64,000 bases of DNA from Hymenobacter metallilatus (GCF_003944705.1 NZ_RWIS01000011.1:62001-126000), one strand, 5' to 3'. Shown: positions 45,515 to 54,940, counted from the first letter of the stretch. The notes: generated from the sequence alone by a model not told the origin. A program made the numbers and translations.

Positions 45515-45903
45515 CAGCGGCGGGCAACCAGTGCGGTATCGACTACTTCCCAGCCGTTGGAGTCAGTAACCATACGCGGGGTAGGGAATAGGTATTCGGG
45601 GTCGGGACTGACGGCCGTACTTGGCGTATTCCGGCACGCTACAGCGGCCAGGCTCGCTGCCATCAGCAGCAATATGACAGAGTAAGTACGGTTCTGTCCA
45701 GCTTTGTCATTCAGCGTTTTCGGGCGTTTCCGGTAGTCGAGTACCGCATTGACCACGTTGATAGCCAGTACGAACAGGAAACCGACGAGGTACCACGTCT
45801 GCTCTATCGAGCCGTAGTATTCGCTCTGGGCAGCATGGTGCCACCACGCACCAACGGCAACGAGTAGCAAAAACAGAGAAATACGGGCAAACCAGTCTTT
45901 CAT
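45514..45903 (-). CDS. Prophage small membrane protein, unknown function
   Basis: 129 aa from ATG 45903. Three hydrophobic segments: ISLFLLLVAVGAWW, WYLVGFLFVLAINVVNAVL and YSVILLLMAASLAAVAC. A polar tail of about 40 residues follows the third. No family is recognised. It lies 19 bases after the endolysin gene, so a lysis accessory role is plausible. Alternative upstream starts overlap the endolysin. Confidence 0.6.
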   Translation of the reverse strand: MKDWFARISLFLLLVAVGAWWHHAAQSEYYGSIEQTWYLVGFLFVLAINVVNAVLDYRKRPKTLNDKAGQNRTYSVILLLMAASLAAVACRNTPSTAVSPDPEYLFPTPRMVTDSNGWEVVDTALVARR

Positions 45904-45922
45904 AGCGGTAAGTAGTAAGTGG

Positions 45923-46480
45923 TTAAAGTGTAATGCGGGAAAGCCAAGAGGCCACAAATACTTCCTGCGTAGGGCTATTTTCGGCCAGGGTCAGATAGAA
46001 GCTGCCGCGTTTGATGGCAAAGGCTTTGCGGAGCAGGGCCGGAGTAGGGTGGGCATTCAATACGGCCACGGTAGCCGGGCCAATCTTTCCGTCCACTACT
46101 AGGTTGGTACCAGAGTTACGGTTGGTCACATTCGCTGCCTGTTGCAGCAGCGTAGCCGACCGACCGGGCCCGGCATTCACGCCGAAGTCATACACGGCGT
46201 TGGCCAGCAGCTGATCTGCTACGCTATCCAGTTTCAATATATCCCAGAACTGGACCTTGTAGAAGTTGGCCGCTAAGGCTTTAAGTTGTGCGCTGTTGTT
46301 GGCTGTGCCGGGGAAGCCTACCTGCTTTTTCAGCGTGTCTACAATCTGCCAGCCAGGCCAATTCGGATGGAATCGGCGGGCAATGCCAAGGTGAGTTTCG
46401 CCACCCCGGTCGGCGGGGTTGTTGGCGTAGCCACCTTCATTCTTGGCGGTAATAGCGTGGGCAATCTTGAAATCAGCCAT
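45923..46480 (-). CDS. GH108 phage endolysin (N-acetylmuramidase)
   Basis: 185 aa. The N-terminal GH108 domain has the catalytic Glu in EGGYANNPADRGGETHLGIA (residue 15), then NAVYDFGVNAGPGRSATLLQ. The C-terminal part is a PG_binding_3-type domain (VDGKIGPATVAVLNAHP, RGSFYLTLAENSP). It cleaves peptidoglycan glycan strands. There is no signal peptide, so it needs the holin-like protein encoded next upstream. Confidence 0.92.
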   Translation of the reverse strand: MADFKIAHAITAKNEGGYANNPADRGGETHLGIARRFHPNWPGWQIVDTLKKQVGFPGTANNSAQLKALAANFYKVQFWDILKLDSVADQLLANAVYDFGVNAGPGRSATLLQQAANVTNRNSGTNLVVDGKIGPATVAVLNAHPTPALLRKAFAIKRGSFYLTLAENSPTQEVFVASWLSRITL

Positions 46481-46481
46481 A

Positions 46482-46874
46482 TCAGTAGACTTTAGGTGCT
46501 GGTTGTTCAGCCTCCGGAGTAGTTCCGACGTTCAGGTTTTCCGCATCTACCTTGGCATTCACGGTCGTAGCCGGCTTGATCTTGCTGGCCAGCTGCACCG
46601 CGCCCCCGATACCGAACAGGATAAAGCTGCACTCAAAGCAGTGGGAGAGGGCATCGTTATCGATGCGGTCGGCGGCCCGCATAAACAGGCCGAACAGCGC
46701 GACCACCCAAGCCAGAATTTGCCGGGCGCTCAGTACACTGTTGGTCTCCCAGATGCTGAGAAATTTCTTAGGTGTCAGCTCCTTGCGCAGCCATAGCCAG
46801 AGCAGCAGGACAACCAGCAGCCGCACCGCATAGAGAAAGAAGGAATCGGGTAGGGTAGGCAGGTTGATGCTCAT
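46482..46874 (-). CDS. Holin-like small membrane protein
   Basis: 130 aa with an N-terminal hydrophobic helix (FLYAVRLLVVLLLWLWL), a second (ILAWVVALFGLFM), a third (FILFGIGGAVQLA) and a charged C-terminal tail. Size, three-helix pattern and position directly before the endolysin fit a holin, but no holin family signature is certain. Its start overlaps the upstream gene by 4 bases (ATGA). Confidence 0.6.
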   Translation of the reverse strand: MSINLPTLPDSFFLYAVRLLVVLLLWLWLRKELTPKKFLSIWETNSVLSARQILAWVVALFGLFMRAADRIDNDALSHCFECSFILFGIGGAVQLASKIKPATTVNAKVDAENLNVGTTPEAEQPAPKVY

Positions 46875-47569
46875 GGAAATACCAAGGATTTAAGGAGAAG
46901 AATTGCTTTCCACAGCAGCCCCCGGCCGGCCACTACCACGGCCAGCCAGAACTGCCAGAACTGCCAGAATTTGCTATCGAGGTAGACCAGCCGCTCGTGT
47001 ACATTCTCGGTGACATGCGAGGGGTATTCCACTTTCTGCGGGGCTTCGACGATAGAGAAGCCATATTTGCCGGTGGCGCCCCGCTCAATCTTGAAAGTGA
47101 TGCCGTAGGCGGGGAACTTCACCAGGGTATCCGGCAGGCAGGCCCGGGCATTGAAGGCCTGGAGCACTTTGGCCCGGAGCCGGGCAACTTCCGCCCGTAG
47201 CTCGCTATCCGCTTTTTCCGACTGCACCAGCAGCTGCAGGGCCTGGAGCAGCGAATCCCGTTCGATACGGTTACGGGCGGTATCTGCCTGCACTGGCACC
47301 TCGACATACACCGTTTTACCAGGTATCTCTTTGGTTTCAGTGCGGGTGATGGTGCGGGTAAGTGCCCGGCCGGGGTACTTGCGCAGCAGCTGATCCAGTA
47401 CGTCCAGCTCCACCCCAGGCGCGTAGCGGCCGGTGCTGGTATCCGGGGGCACCACTGGCTGTTGTTTGAGGTCCTTCAAATACTTGTTCCACTGCCGAAG
47501 CCGGCGCGTTTCAGGTGAGCAGCTGCCAAGCAGCAGCAGGAAGGCGAAGAAGAGGAGGAGTCGTTGCAT
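46871..47569 (-). CDS. Candidate one-piece spanin (u-spanin)
   Basis: 232 aa. The N-terminus (MQRLLLFFAFLLLLGSCSP) is a lipoprotein signal with lipobox LGSC at Cys17. The middle is charged and partly coiled-coil (about 90-140: NRIERDSLLQALQLLVQSEK). The C-terminus is a membrane helix (FWLAVVVAGRGLLWKAILLL). A protein tied to both outer and inner membranes is the defining layout of u-spanins, which fuse the two membranes at lysis. Position upstream of holin and endolysin supports it. No sequence family is recognised. Confidence 0.5.
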   Translation of the reverse strand: MQRLLLFFAFLLLLGSCSPETRRLRQWNKYLKDLKQQPVVPPDTSTGRYAPGVELDVLDQLLRKYPGRALTRTITRTETKEIPGKTVYVEVPVQADTARNRIERDSLLQALQLLVQSEKADSELRAEVARLRAKVLQAFNARACLPDTLVKFPAYGITFKIERGATGKYGFSIVEAPQKVEYPSHVTENVHERLVYLDSKFWQFWQFWLAVVVAGRGLLWKAILLLKSLVFP

Positions 47570-47581
47570 GGCAGGTGTTGG

Positions 47582-47899
47582 TTAGCGGGGCGCAGGAATC
47601 TTTTGCAGGCGGTCGATCTGGGCTTCCATTTCGGCCAGTTTGGCGGCGCGGGCCTGCTCGTAGGAGGCGAGCCTGGCAGCAGCTTCGGCTTCGCGCTTGG
47701 CTTTATCGGCCTGGTAATCGGTGCGGAGCGCGTTCAGGTCGGTGCGGAGCGTTTCAATCTTGTCGGCGTTGGCCGCTACTTTGCCTTCCAGGGCTCCGTA
47801 CTTGTAGGAGAAAGTGGCCAGTGAGCCGATGACACCTGCCAGCAGACTCAATAGCGGCATGATCCACGGCGGAAAAGAGGGTTTTTGTTCAGCGGGCAT
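47582..47899 (-). CDS. Prophage small coiled-coil membrane protein
   Basis: 105 aa from ATG 47899: one N-terminal helix (PPWIMPLLSLLAGVIGSLAT) and a long alpha-helical tail with heptad-like charge pattern (AANADKIETLRTDLNALR and on). This type II-like layout resembles inner-membrane spanins or stator-like phage proteins. First gene of the lysis block, 30 bases after palindrome copy 1. Confidence 0.6.
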   Translation of the reverse strand: MPAEQKPSFPPWIMPLLSLLAGVIGSLATFSYKYGALEGKVAANADKIETLRTDLNALRTDYQADKAKREAEAAARLASYEQARAAKLAEMEAQIDRLQKIPAPR

Positions 47900-47928
47900 G
47901 GAGGATCGGCGGCGTATCAAGCTGATAA

Positions 47929-47953
47929 TATTGTATGTAAAATACATACAATA
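47929..47953. promoter_or_regulatory. Prophage 25-bp palindrome, copy 1
   Basis: A perfect palindrome: TATTGTATGTA, three A, TACATACAATA. It lies upstream of the minus-strand lysis block (start at 47899). See copies at 54881, 54941, 60559 and 63162. Confidence 0.7.
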
Positions 47954-47966
47954 AGTTGAGGAAAGC

Positions 47967-47986
47967 AAAAGCCCTGTTAGATGGGC
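47967..47986 (-). terminator. Weak terminator after the tail-fibre gene
   Basis: GCCC and GGGC around an 8-base loop, followed by TTTT on the minus strand, 15 bases after the stop at 48001. A short stem; moderate support only. Confidence 0.35.
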
Positions 47987-48000
47987 GAGGCAGTTGTGTA

Positions 48001-50874
48001 TTACGCTGGTGTGAGGCCTACTCCCTGGAGGTGATACATGGCCCCGGGGCCGCTTATATCCACTGCTACATACAGTATGTTGGAGCTGTTGCTGGTATGG
48101 GTGCGCTTCAGCACCCACGAGCTACCCCCGTCCACTGAGATTTCTGAGTAAATAACCGAGCCGGCTCGCCGTAGGCGCGCGAACAGGCCCAGAGAACCCG
48201 ACTGGTTTAGCGCAACACCATTGCCGCCATCGAAGGCGTACAGGAACTTCCCATCCCCGCCGCCCGCGTCGTAACTGGCATTCCAGATACCTGCCTGGAA
48301 GTTGGTGTAAAAGTTTCCGTTGCTGTCAAACTCAATGGTGTTGGTGGTTTTCAAACCTAATACAGCGTCGAAGGCATCCGGCTGGCTCAATTTCATTGCT
48401 ACCCAGCCGTCGCCTACCATCTTCATATTGGTCAGGCCTGCCCCGCCGTAGAAGCCGAACGGTTTGCCGGTGGTGGCGACGATTTTGGCATCCGTTTGCT
48501 GTACGAAGGTGCTCGATGCCGATAACGCCGTAGCACCCGGTATCAACGTTACGTTAGTGTCTGAGGTGGCCAGCACCAGGCCCGCGCCCTGCGGATAGGT
48601 GAGCTTGCCGCTTTTCTCAATATCGGATACCAGGTACAGGTCGGCAGCACTGGCATAGGTGTAGGTGTAAACATCCGTCCAGCTACTACCATCGGTGGAT
48701 TTCTGGGCTTTCAGCACCGTGCCGTTTCGATACAGGCGAAGAAAATTTCCGACTGCAACAGTAAAGCCGGTATCAGTCGCGGCACCGCCATTATCGACTA
48801 CGTATATCTTGCCGTCACTGCTGCGCCATACCGCCGCCTCCATAGCGGCATAGCCCACGCGGCTGTTATCCGTGTTTACGCCCACAATGGCATCCTGTGC
48901 GCCGGCGGTAATCTTGCTACCTACCCAGCCGGTGCCACCAGCGGGCAGTTTGTAGCCTGACAGGCCCGTCGCCCCGTAGCCCGCCGCCGTAGCCGCCGAG
49001 GTAATCACGCCGGCCTGAATCACCTGGTTTACCTGGGTGGGGTAGGTGACCGCCTGGGCACCAGCCGCATAGTTGCCGGCCTGAGCAGGCGGCTGCACCG
49101 GGGACGGCTGGGCGGTACCGAACAGGTACTGCATAATGCCGGCTACCAGCCGGTTGATCAGATTTCCGCCCGCGCCGTAGCCGGCGACGGTGGGGTGTAC
49201 CCCGTCGCCGGACAGCTCAGGGTTGGTGGCATCATACGCCGGATCAACCAGCGTCAGCACGTCAAACCCCGCCGTGCCCGCAGTTTTCTTGGCCTGCAAA
49301 ATGTTCACGCATTCGGCCATGACCTGCGGAAAATCGGCCCGGGGCGGGTAGTACGTGGCGTTGGTGGAGTCGCGGAAGTTGTCCGGAAAGCCCAGCAGGG
49401 CTACAATGCCCAGGGAGGGATGCGCGGCTTTGCGGTTCAGGCAGTAGGCATTGAATGAATCCGCGCCCTGCTGCGCGGTGGTCGTTGCGTACGGCGGGCG
49501 GAAGATATTGAACGGCTCACCGATGGTCAGCACCACGTTGCGTTTGGTCGCATCAAACTGCGTATCGATGTCCTGCGCGACGCTGTTCATCTCGTCGCTG
49601 GTCTGGCCGCTAATCCCGTTCCAGTCAAACGACAGGCCGCCGCTCAGGCCGGCGGCGGCTAGTTGCTGCGGGGTTTTGGCAGCCAGGGCACTAGCAACCT
49701 TCGCTTCGAAATCAGCATGCCACCCGGTTGCGTAGTCTTCCGTGCTGATGCTGTTGCCATCGACGATAAACTGCAGATCTTTTACCGCTGCCTGTGGCGT
49801 GGCACTTACCACCGTACCGCCCAGGCTGGTGCCGATGCTGTTCGTGGCAAACGCCCGGAATTGGTACGGCATACCGTTGGTCAAGCCCGTAATCGGGAAG
49901 CTGAGGTTCGCCGTGGTACCGGCCACGCTCCAGCTGGTCGCGCCAGTTGGGCGGTACTCGTAGCGGTAGCTCAGAATGGGGGAACCGCCGTTGGCCGGGG
50001 CCTCTACGGTCACCACTACCTGCCCGTTGCCAGCTGCGGTGTCGAGCTGCGTCACCGCGCTTGGGGCGGTAGCGGCGGGTTCCGCCGGACCGGTAAAAGC
50101 CACTGCATTGCTCACACTGAAGCCAGCTGGCCGGCTGCCGCTGGCCACCACCCGGCTGCGCACCGTGCCAACCCCATGCGGGCCGGTAATGCCGGGGAAA
50201 TACACCCGGCCGTTCTGCACGTAGGCATCGATGCGAACCGAATAGCCAGCTGCTTCCGTTGATTTTTCCAGCTCATACTCAGATGCTGACGGGAAACCAG
50301 CGACCAGCGAGTGCGAGAAGATGTTGCTCACATCGTCCGTCTGCGGATTGCGCGGAGCTTCCGGCTGTGCTACTGTGGCAGCCGAAATCCGCAGCTTATT
50401 ATTGACTACCGAAATGGTGATACCCGACCCAGCCTCCACTACCGCATTAAGCAGCTGTGCCGTCAGTTCCGCCCCGCCCGCTCCAATGGCGGTATCAGTA
50501 TCCGTAACCAGGTTATAGGCAATAGCTGTTACCGAGCCATTGGATTCCAGCCGGGTGCCAATGGCGGCCAGCTGGGTGCGGCTGACGGCCTGCAGCACCA
50601 CCGGCAGCTTGCCCACGCCCCGGCCGGTTACCTGGTAGGTGGTGCCCCGCGTAAGCTTGCCTGCATCAACGGCTTCCAGCAAATCGGTGCGACTGGCCTG
50701 TACATACAGCGGAGCCGCCTGCGTACCCGCGGTAGCGGCGCCGGCCAGCAACTGCGACTTGTCGATACGGTATTCTTTTGCCTCCGATGGCACGCCCATC
50801 ATAAAAACAGCATCGTCCGGCAAGGGCGTGCTGAGAGGCCACGGAGCAAGAGAATCCAGATACTGATTGGCCAT
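48001..50874 (-). CDS. Phage tail fibre/tip protein with FN3 and SGNH hydrolase domains
   Basis: 957 aa. An N-terminal region (about 1-260) is probably virion attachment. An FN3 domain (about 270-365) has LSYRYEYRPTGATSW and FPITGLTNGMPYQFRAFATN. An SGNH/GDSL-like hydrolase domain (about 368-590) opens LQFIVDGNSIS and ends with the catalytic Asp-His block GDGVHPTVAGYG. Two C-terminal beta-rich, lectin-like segments repeat a similar strand plan. It probably binds and deacetylates surface polysaccharide. First gene downstream of the two large tail genes. Confidence 0.78.
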   Translation of the reverse strand: MANQYLDSLAPWPLSTPLPDDAVFMMGVPSEAKEYRIDKSQLLAGAATAGTQAAPLYVQASRTDLLEAVDAGKLTRGTTYQVTGRGVGKLPVVLQAVSRTQLAAIGTRLESNGSVTAIAYNLVTDTDTAIGAGGAELTAQLLNAVVEAGSGITISVVNNKLRISAATVAQPEAPRNPQTDDVSNIFSHSLVAGFPSASEYELEKSTEAAGYSVRIDAYVQNGRVYFPGITGPHGVGTVRSRVVASGSRPAGFSVSNAVAFTGPAEPAATAPSAVTQLDTAAGNGQVVVTVEAPANGGSPILSYRYEYRPTGATSWSVAGTTANLSFPITGLTNGMPYQFRAFATNSIGTSLGGTVVSATPQAAVKDLQFIVDGNSISTEDYATGWHADFEAKVASALAAKTPQQLAAAGLSGGLSFDWNGISGQTSDEMNSVAQDIDTQFDATKRNVVLTIGEPFNIFRPPYATTTAQQGADSFNAYCLNRKAAHPSLGIVALLGFPDNFRDSTNATYYPPRADFPQVMAECVNILQAKKTAGTAGFDVLTLVDPAYDATNPELSGDGVHPTVAGYGAGGNLINRLVAGIMQYLFGTAQPSPVQPPAQAGNYAAGAQAVTYPTQVNQVIQAGVITSAATAAGYGATGLSGYKLPAGGTGWVGSKITAGAQDAIVGVNTDNSRVGYAAMEAAVWRSSDGKIYVVDNGGAATDTGFTVAVGNFLRLYRNGTVLKAQKSTDGSSWTDVYTYTYASAADLYLVSDIEKSGKLTYPQGAGLVLATSDTNVTLIPGATALSASSTFVQQTDAKIVATTGKPFGFYGGAGLTNMKMVGDGWVAMKLSQPDAFDAVLGLKTTNTIEFDSNGNFYTNFQAGIWNASYDAGGGDGKFLYAFDGGNGVALNQSGSLGLFARLRRAGSVIYSEISVDGGSSWVLKRTHTSNSSNILYVAVDISGPGAMYHLQGVGLTPA

Positions 50875-50879
50875 GGTTC

Positions 50880-52691
50880 TTAATGGAGTTTAAGGAACCC
50901 GCCTTGGCGCAGCTCCAGTAAGGAATCATCTGTGGTTGGCAGCGCCCCGTTATCGGTGCTGTTGCCCGTGCCGAAGCCGTCGAGCAGTTCCAGTGTGACC
51001 TGCCCCGCCGACAGCGGGTAGTTGCGCAGTTCGGTGGCCTCATAGGCATCGGGCGCCAGCACGGCCCGACCCTGCACCCGCACCTCATCCAGGCGGAATA
51101 CCAGCGTAAGCTGCTCATGTAGCCAGTCTGGCAGCCCGGCCGTTTCCAGCACCAGCTGCCGTCGCACCGCGGAAGAAAGCATCGTCGGTACCCCGCTGCT
51201 GGAGCGGTGCACGGTGGCGTCGCTGGCCGGCTTGCGGCGGAAAAAGGTCCCCGGCAGCCGCAACCGGCCCTGCATGCCGGTTGTCCACACCATACCGAAG
51301 GCGTTGTCGCGGTTGCGGTACTCTACTACCACCGTGTTGTGGTGCTCAGCAGCCAGGTGCAGCGGTTCGGAGACGGCTACTACGTCGGCTTCGGTCGCAT
51401 CGGTGCCCCGCAGCTTTACCTGGTAGTCGCCGGCGGCCAGCCCGGATAGGTTCAGCACCGCTTCCCAGACGTTGAAGTCCACAATGTCCAGCTGCCAGCG
51501 GGCACTGATGTCGCCGGCGGCCGGTGCCCATGGGCGAGTCAGCACCAACACCTGCTCGCCATCCAGCCAAGCTACTTCCCGCACGCGGTAGGTGCCCGAT
51601 GCACCACCGTTGAGCGTAAGCCGCCCGGCTCGGCGCAACGACGGCGGCAGCGCCCCGGCTTCGGCTATCAATGCGGTGAGCCCACCGCTATACTCGCGCA
51701 GCGATACAGCCAATGGATCAGACAGCCCAGTCAGGCGCTGTACCAGTACCAGCGGCTGGGTACGCACCAGTTGGCCGGTTTGGGGCCGGTAGATTTCGGC
51801 CTGAACCGCCGTAAAATCGGTGTGCACCTGCAGGGCAAGCAGGTCGCAGAACTGTACTTTCTGCCGGAACAACGGCCGCAGCTGCTGGCCAGGACGGGTC
51901 TGGTGGCAGAACAGCGTATTATCCAGCGTCTCAAACACTGCGCAGGTATCGGTAGCCTGCTCCAGCACGAACCGGAGCGGGTTCAGGCGCGGCACCCTGA
52001 AGACCGGTTTGCGTACCGGCGGGGCGTAGGTGCAGCTCCCATCCTCGTAGCGGGCGTTTGGGTTGAAGTTGTTGGCGGCCCGGTCGGTGCAGCCACCGAC
52101 AACGGCGGCTACCAGCCGAAATTCCTGTTCCAGGATCTGGGCCGGGGCAGAGCTGTCGGTTACGCGGGCCAGGTAGGTGGCCGGCGCGGTCAGGCCGGTT
52201 ACTTCTACCCACCCGTCGTTGTTGAGCTGCCCGGTGCGGGCCGGGCCGGGGCCAATGATTTCGTAATTCAGCGGGGCCGTGCCGCCGGTGGTGTCCAGCT
52301 GCACCCGGCCGGTGGTCTGGCCTGGAGCCGGCGAAAACGGCGTTACCCGTTCCCAGGCCAGCGCGCCGAAGCCGCACTCGGTGGCGTTCGGGGTATCCTG
52401 CGGGGTGATGAGGCCGCCGCCTACGTGGATATAGGCCCGGCGGGTGGTGCCGAAGCATTCCGCATGTACCTCGCCCAGCACCTCAACATCTTCCGGAATC
52501 GGGTCGGTACTACCTTGCCCGGTATAGCGGGAAAACCGCGGGTTCTGGCTGCCGTCGCGGTACAGTATGGTGCGCGTAACCGTATCGAAGTCCCACGTCT
52601 CGACGAAGTAGAGTTCGGAGGAAATCTGCGGGTCCGGGTCCTGCACGACCTGATCAAAGGTGTAGGCGGTGCGGTAGCGTTTGTAAGCCAT
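50880..52691 (-). CDS. Large phage tail protein, unknown family
   Basis: 603 aa with no recognised family. Features: an N-terminal segment (AYKRYRTAYTFDQVVQDPDP), an Ig-like or SprB-like stretch (TGGTAPLNYEIIGPGPARTG), and a Cys-bounded motif (GCTDRAANNFNPNA, then EDGSC at about 198-218) known from secreted Bacteroidota proteins. The rest is beta-rich. Its ATG shares one base with the stop of the upstream gene. Between a putative baseplate protein and the fibre, it is likely part of the tail tip. Confidence 0.65.
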   Translation of the reverse strand: MAYKRYRTAYTFDQVVQDPDPQISSELYFVETWDFDTVTRTILYRDGSQNPRFSRYTGQGSTDPIPEDVEVLGEVHAECFGTTRRAYIHVGGGLITPQDTPNATECGFGALAWERVTPFSPAPGQTTGRVQLDTTGGTAPLNYEIIGPGPARTGQLNNDGWVEVTGLTAPATYLARVTDSSAPAQILEQEFRLVAAVVGGCTDRAANNFNPNARYEDGSCTYAPPVRKPVFRVPRLNPLRFVLEQATDTCAVFETLDNTLFCHQTRPGQQLRPLFRQKVQFCDLLALQVHTDFTAVQAEIYRPQTGQLVRTQPLVLVQRLTGLSDPLAVSLREYSGGLTALIAEAGALPPSLRRAGRLTLNGGASGTYRVREVAWLDGEQVLVLTRPWAPAAGDISARWQLDIVDFNVWEAVLNLSGLAAGDYQVKLRGTDATEADVVAVSEPLHLAAEHHNTVVVEYRNRDNAFGMVWTTGMQGRLRLPGTFFRRKPASDATVHRSSSGVPTMLSSAVRRQLVLETAGLPDWLHEQLTLVFRLDEVRVQGRAVLAPDAYEATELRNYPLSAGQVTLELLDGFGTGNSTDNGALPTTDDSLLELRQGGFLKLH

Positions 52692-54880
52692 TACGCGGAA
52701 GGGGTATGGCAGCGCAGCAGGGTAAAATCAGCCTGCTCGCGGCTCAGCGTGTGTTTGAAATCCAGCAGCCAGCCTTCCTGCCACTGCCCGCGCTCATCCT
52801 GGAACCGCACCCGGCCCCGTGGATTAGCCAGCACAGCGGCGGCCTGGGCCCGTGTACAGGGCGCGGTAAACTCCCAGGACTGCGCCCGCCACAACGGCTC
52901 GCCGAGGGCGGCTACCGGGATGTCAGCGTGTTCGGCTACTGCTGTTTCGCCCGGCAAGCGGGTGCTGAGCGTGTTGTTGCCTTCCCCGAAGCTGAAGCGC
53001 AGCCGGCGGCCCTGCTGGTAGCGCAGTCCGGCGGCCAGAGCAGGGCCGTGGCGGCGCAACATGCGGGCGGGGGAGAGGCGTAGGTTGTAGGCGGTATCCG
53101 GAGAATACAGCCCCGACACCTCGGCAAACAGTTGGTTGCGCTCGGTCTGAAACGTACCCAGCGGGGCCCGCAGCAGGCAGATCAGGAAGTTCTCGTTGTC
53201 GCTGCCGGTATCAGTGGTAGCGGTGGCATCGTAGCGCTGCCGGCGGGTGCTTTCCAGGTAAAAGCCAGCCGTAATGTAGTTGCCCACGGCATCGTAGGTG
53301 GCCTGCGGCTGCACCAGGGGGAGTGCCCATTCGCGGGTGGCGTTGAACTCGTCCAGCCCGTTCAGGCGCTGGGTTTGCCACTTCTGCCAGCCGGCTTTGG
53401 CCGTAATGTAGGTGCGGTCCGGTAGTTCTTTCAGCAGCAGATTGCTGATGAGTGTGCCAGCCGTATCCGGCAGGTAGTCCTGCACCGGGGCGGCCAGCGT
53501 CAGCACGACCTGTTCGGCATAGAAGTAGCTGGCCTGCTCTACCCGCAGCACTTCCGCGCCATCCGGTAGCCGTTCGGTGCCGTAGCCCAGCCAGTGCGCG
53601 GCATAGAGCGAGTCGAACAGGTCTTTCCAGGTAGCGTACAATGATTTAAGCAGGAGCGGGAACCCGCGCACCTGGAAGCCGCTGGTTACCAGCAGCAGGC
53701 TGCCCGGGCCGTCGGCGGGGTAGGCAGGCACCGTATCGGTGCGGCCGTAGAAAGTGCTGCGCAACGCCACCGGCTGGTCGGTCAAGGCCTGGGCAAGCCG
53801 GTCCAGCGCCTCATACACCAACAGCCCGGCCGCCGGGGTCGGGTCGGTCTGCGTATCAGCCTGCATGCGGAAATAGGAGCCGGGCTGCATCTCCAGCAGC
53901 ACCGTAAACTGGTACGGACCAATGGCGGGGCCGCTGATGTCGTAGACGTGCAGGCGGCCGTACAGGTAAATCCGGTCGCCGATGTTCAGCGGACGGGTGA
54001 TACGGTAGGCGGCTGTCAGCTGCTTGCGGTACTCGCCGGCAATGCCAGCGTCCTGAAAGGAAAACAACTCGATTGGCGGCTCGTCGTTCAGGCGGAAATA
54101 CACCTTGCCCTCGGCTTTGTCAAAGTCCCCTTTGCCGTTCTGCCGCTGAATCCGCAGCAAACACTGAATATTGAAATCGATGCTGAACAGCCCCCGTTCC
54201 TGGGTGGTGTACACCGGCACTTCTGGATTTGTATCTGGCATGGTGACGGTACCAGCGTAGGTTTCCTGTACGCCGAACTCATCTACCACGGCTGAGCCAA
54301 ACCCAAAGTACATCACCTTAAAGCGGCTGTTACCGTCGGTCACGTAGTCGGGGAATGGAGGAACAGGGGAGTCGGGTGTGATAACCTCATACCGCTGCCG
54401 AATAGCTTTGCTGTGCAGTTCTATTGTAGTGGGTGCAAACGCAGGTAGAGCTTTACCGCTTACCGACTCGCGGCCCAATAGGTCCACGGTGGTATCTTCC
54501 CGGTTCAGGAACTTCTGCGTGAAGCCTGGCTTCTCAACAAGGCACCGAAACTCGGTGGCGGTCTGCGTAGCACCGCTCATATTGATACGGCCCTGGTAGT
54601 AGGTTTCCCAGCAGAACGTGTTGGGGTCGTACACTTCTACCAGTAGATCTATTTCCGCCTCGGGGCCAGCTATATCCAGCACCTGGGTCAGGTAGGCGCG
54701 GCCCTCTTTCACGAAGCCTAATTCCACCATATACTCAGTGGAAAGCCCGTGGTATTTCGGGTCGCGGTGCAGCGTAACGCCCATTTCTTCCCAGCCGATC
54801 GGGTCGGTGCTCTGCCGTTGCGGGCCTAGTAGTTCGCTCAGCAGGGTAAAGCGCAGAAGGGTCTGGTTTTGGTCTAACAT
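52691..54880 (-). CDS. Large phage distal-tail/baseplate protein, unknown family
   Basis: 729 aa, beta-rich, no family I recognise. It opens MLDQNQTLLRFTLLSELLG, and the C-terminal 40 residues (RVRFQDERGQWQEGWLLDFK) read like a tail-hub or tail-tip strand. It follows palindrome copy 2 with no gap and is divergent from the tape measure gene. In siphophages the gene next to the tape measure gene is usually the distal tail protein or tail-associated lysin, which is the basis for this call. Confidence 0.6.
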   Translation of the reverse strand: MLDQNQTLLRFTLLSELLGPQRQSTDPIGWEEMGVTLHRDPKYHGLSTEYMVELGFVKEGRAYLTQVLDIAGPEAEIDLLVEVYDPNTFCWETYYQGRINMSGATQTATEFRCLVEKPGFTQKFLNREDTTVDLLGRESVSGKALPAFAPTTIELHSKAIRQRYEVITPDSPVPPFPDYVTDGNSRFKVMYFGFGSAVVDEFGVQETYAGTVTMPDTNPEVPVYTTQERGLFSIDFNIQCLLRIQRQNGKGDFDKAEGKVYFRLNDEPPIELFSFQDAGIAGEYRKQLTAAYRITRPLNIGDRIYLYGRLHVYDISGPAIGPYQFTVLLEMQPGSYFRMQADTQTDPTPAAGLLVYEALDRLAQALTDQPVALRSTFYGRTDTVPAYPADGPGSLLLVTSGFQVRGFPLLLKSLYATWKDLFDSLYAAHWLGYGTERLPDGAEVLRVEQASYFYAEQVVLTLAAPVQDYLPDTAGTLISNLLLKELPDRTYITAKAGWQKWQTQRLNGLDEFNATREWALPLVQPQATYDAVGNYITAGFYLESTRRQRYDATATTDTGSDNENFLICLLRAPLGTFQTERNQLFAEVSGLYSPDTAYNLRLSPARMLRRHGPALAAGLRYQQGRRLRFSFGEGNNTLSTRLPGETAVAEHADIPVAALGEPLWRAQSWEFTAPCTRAQAAAVLANPRGRVRFQDERGQWQEGWLLDFKHTLSREQADFTLLRCHTPSA

Positions 54881-54905
54881 TATTGTATGTAAAATACATA
54901 CAATA
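54881..54905 (-). promoter_or_regulatory. Prophage 25-bp palindrome, copy 2, abutting ATG 54880
   Basis: Identical to copy 1. Its last base touches the ATG of the minus-strand tail gene, leaving no room for a ribosome-binding site, so the mRNA is either leaderless or starts inside the palindrome. Confidence 0.75.
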
Positions 54906-54940
54906 TTTTCACGAAAGCAAAGGGGTTGATTGCTGAATAA

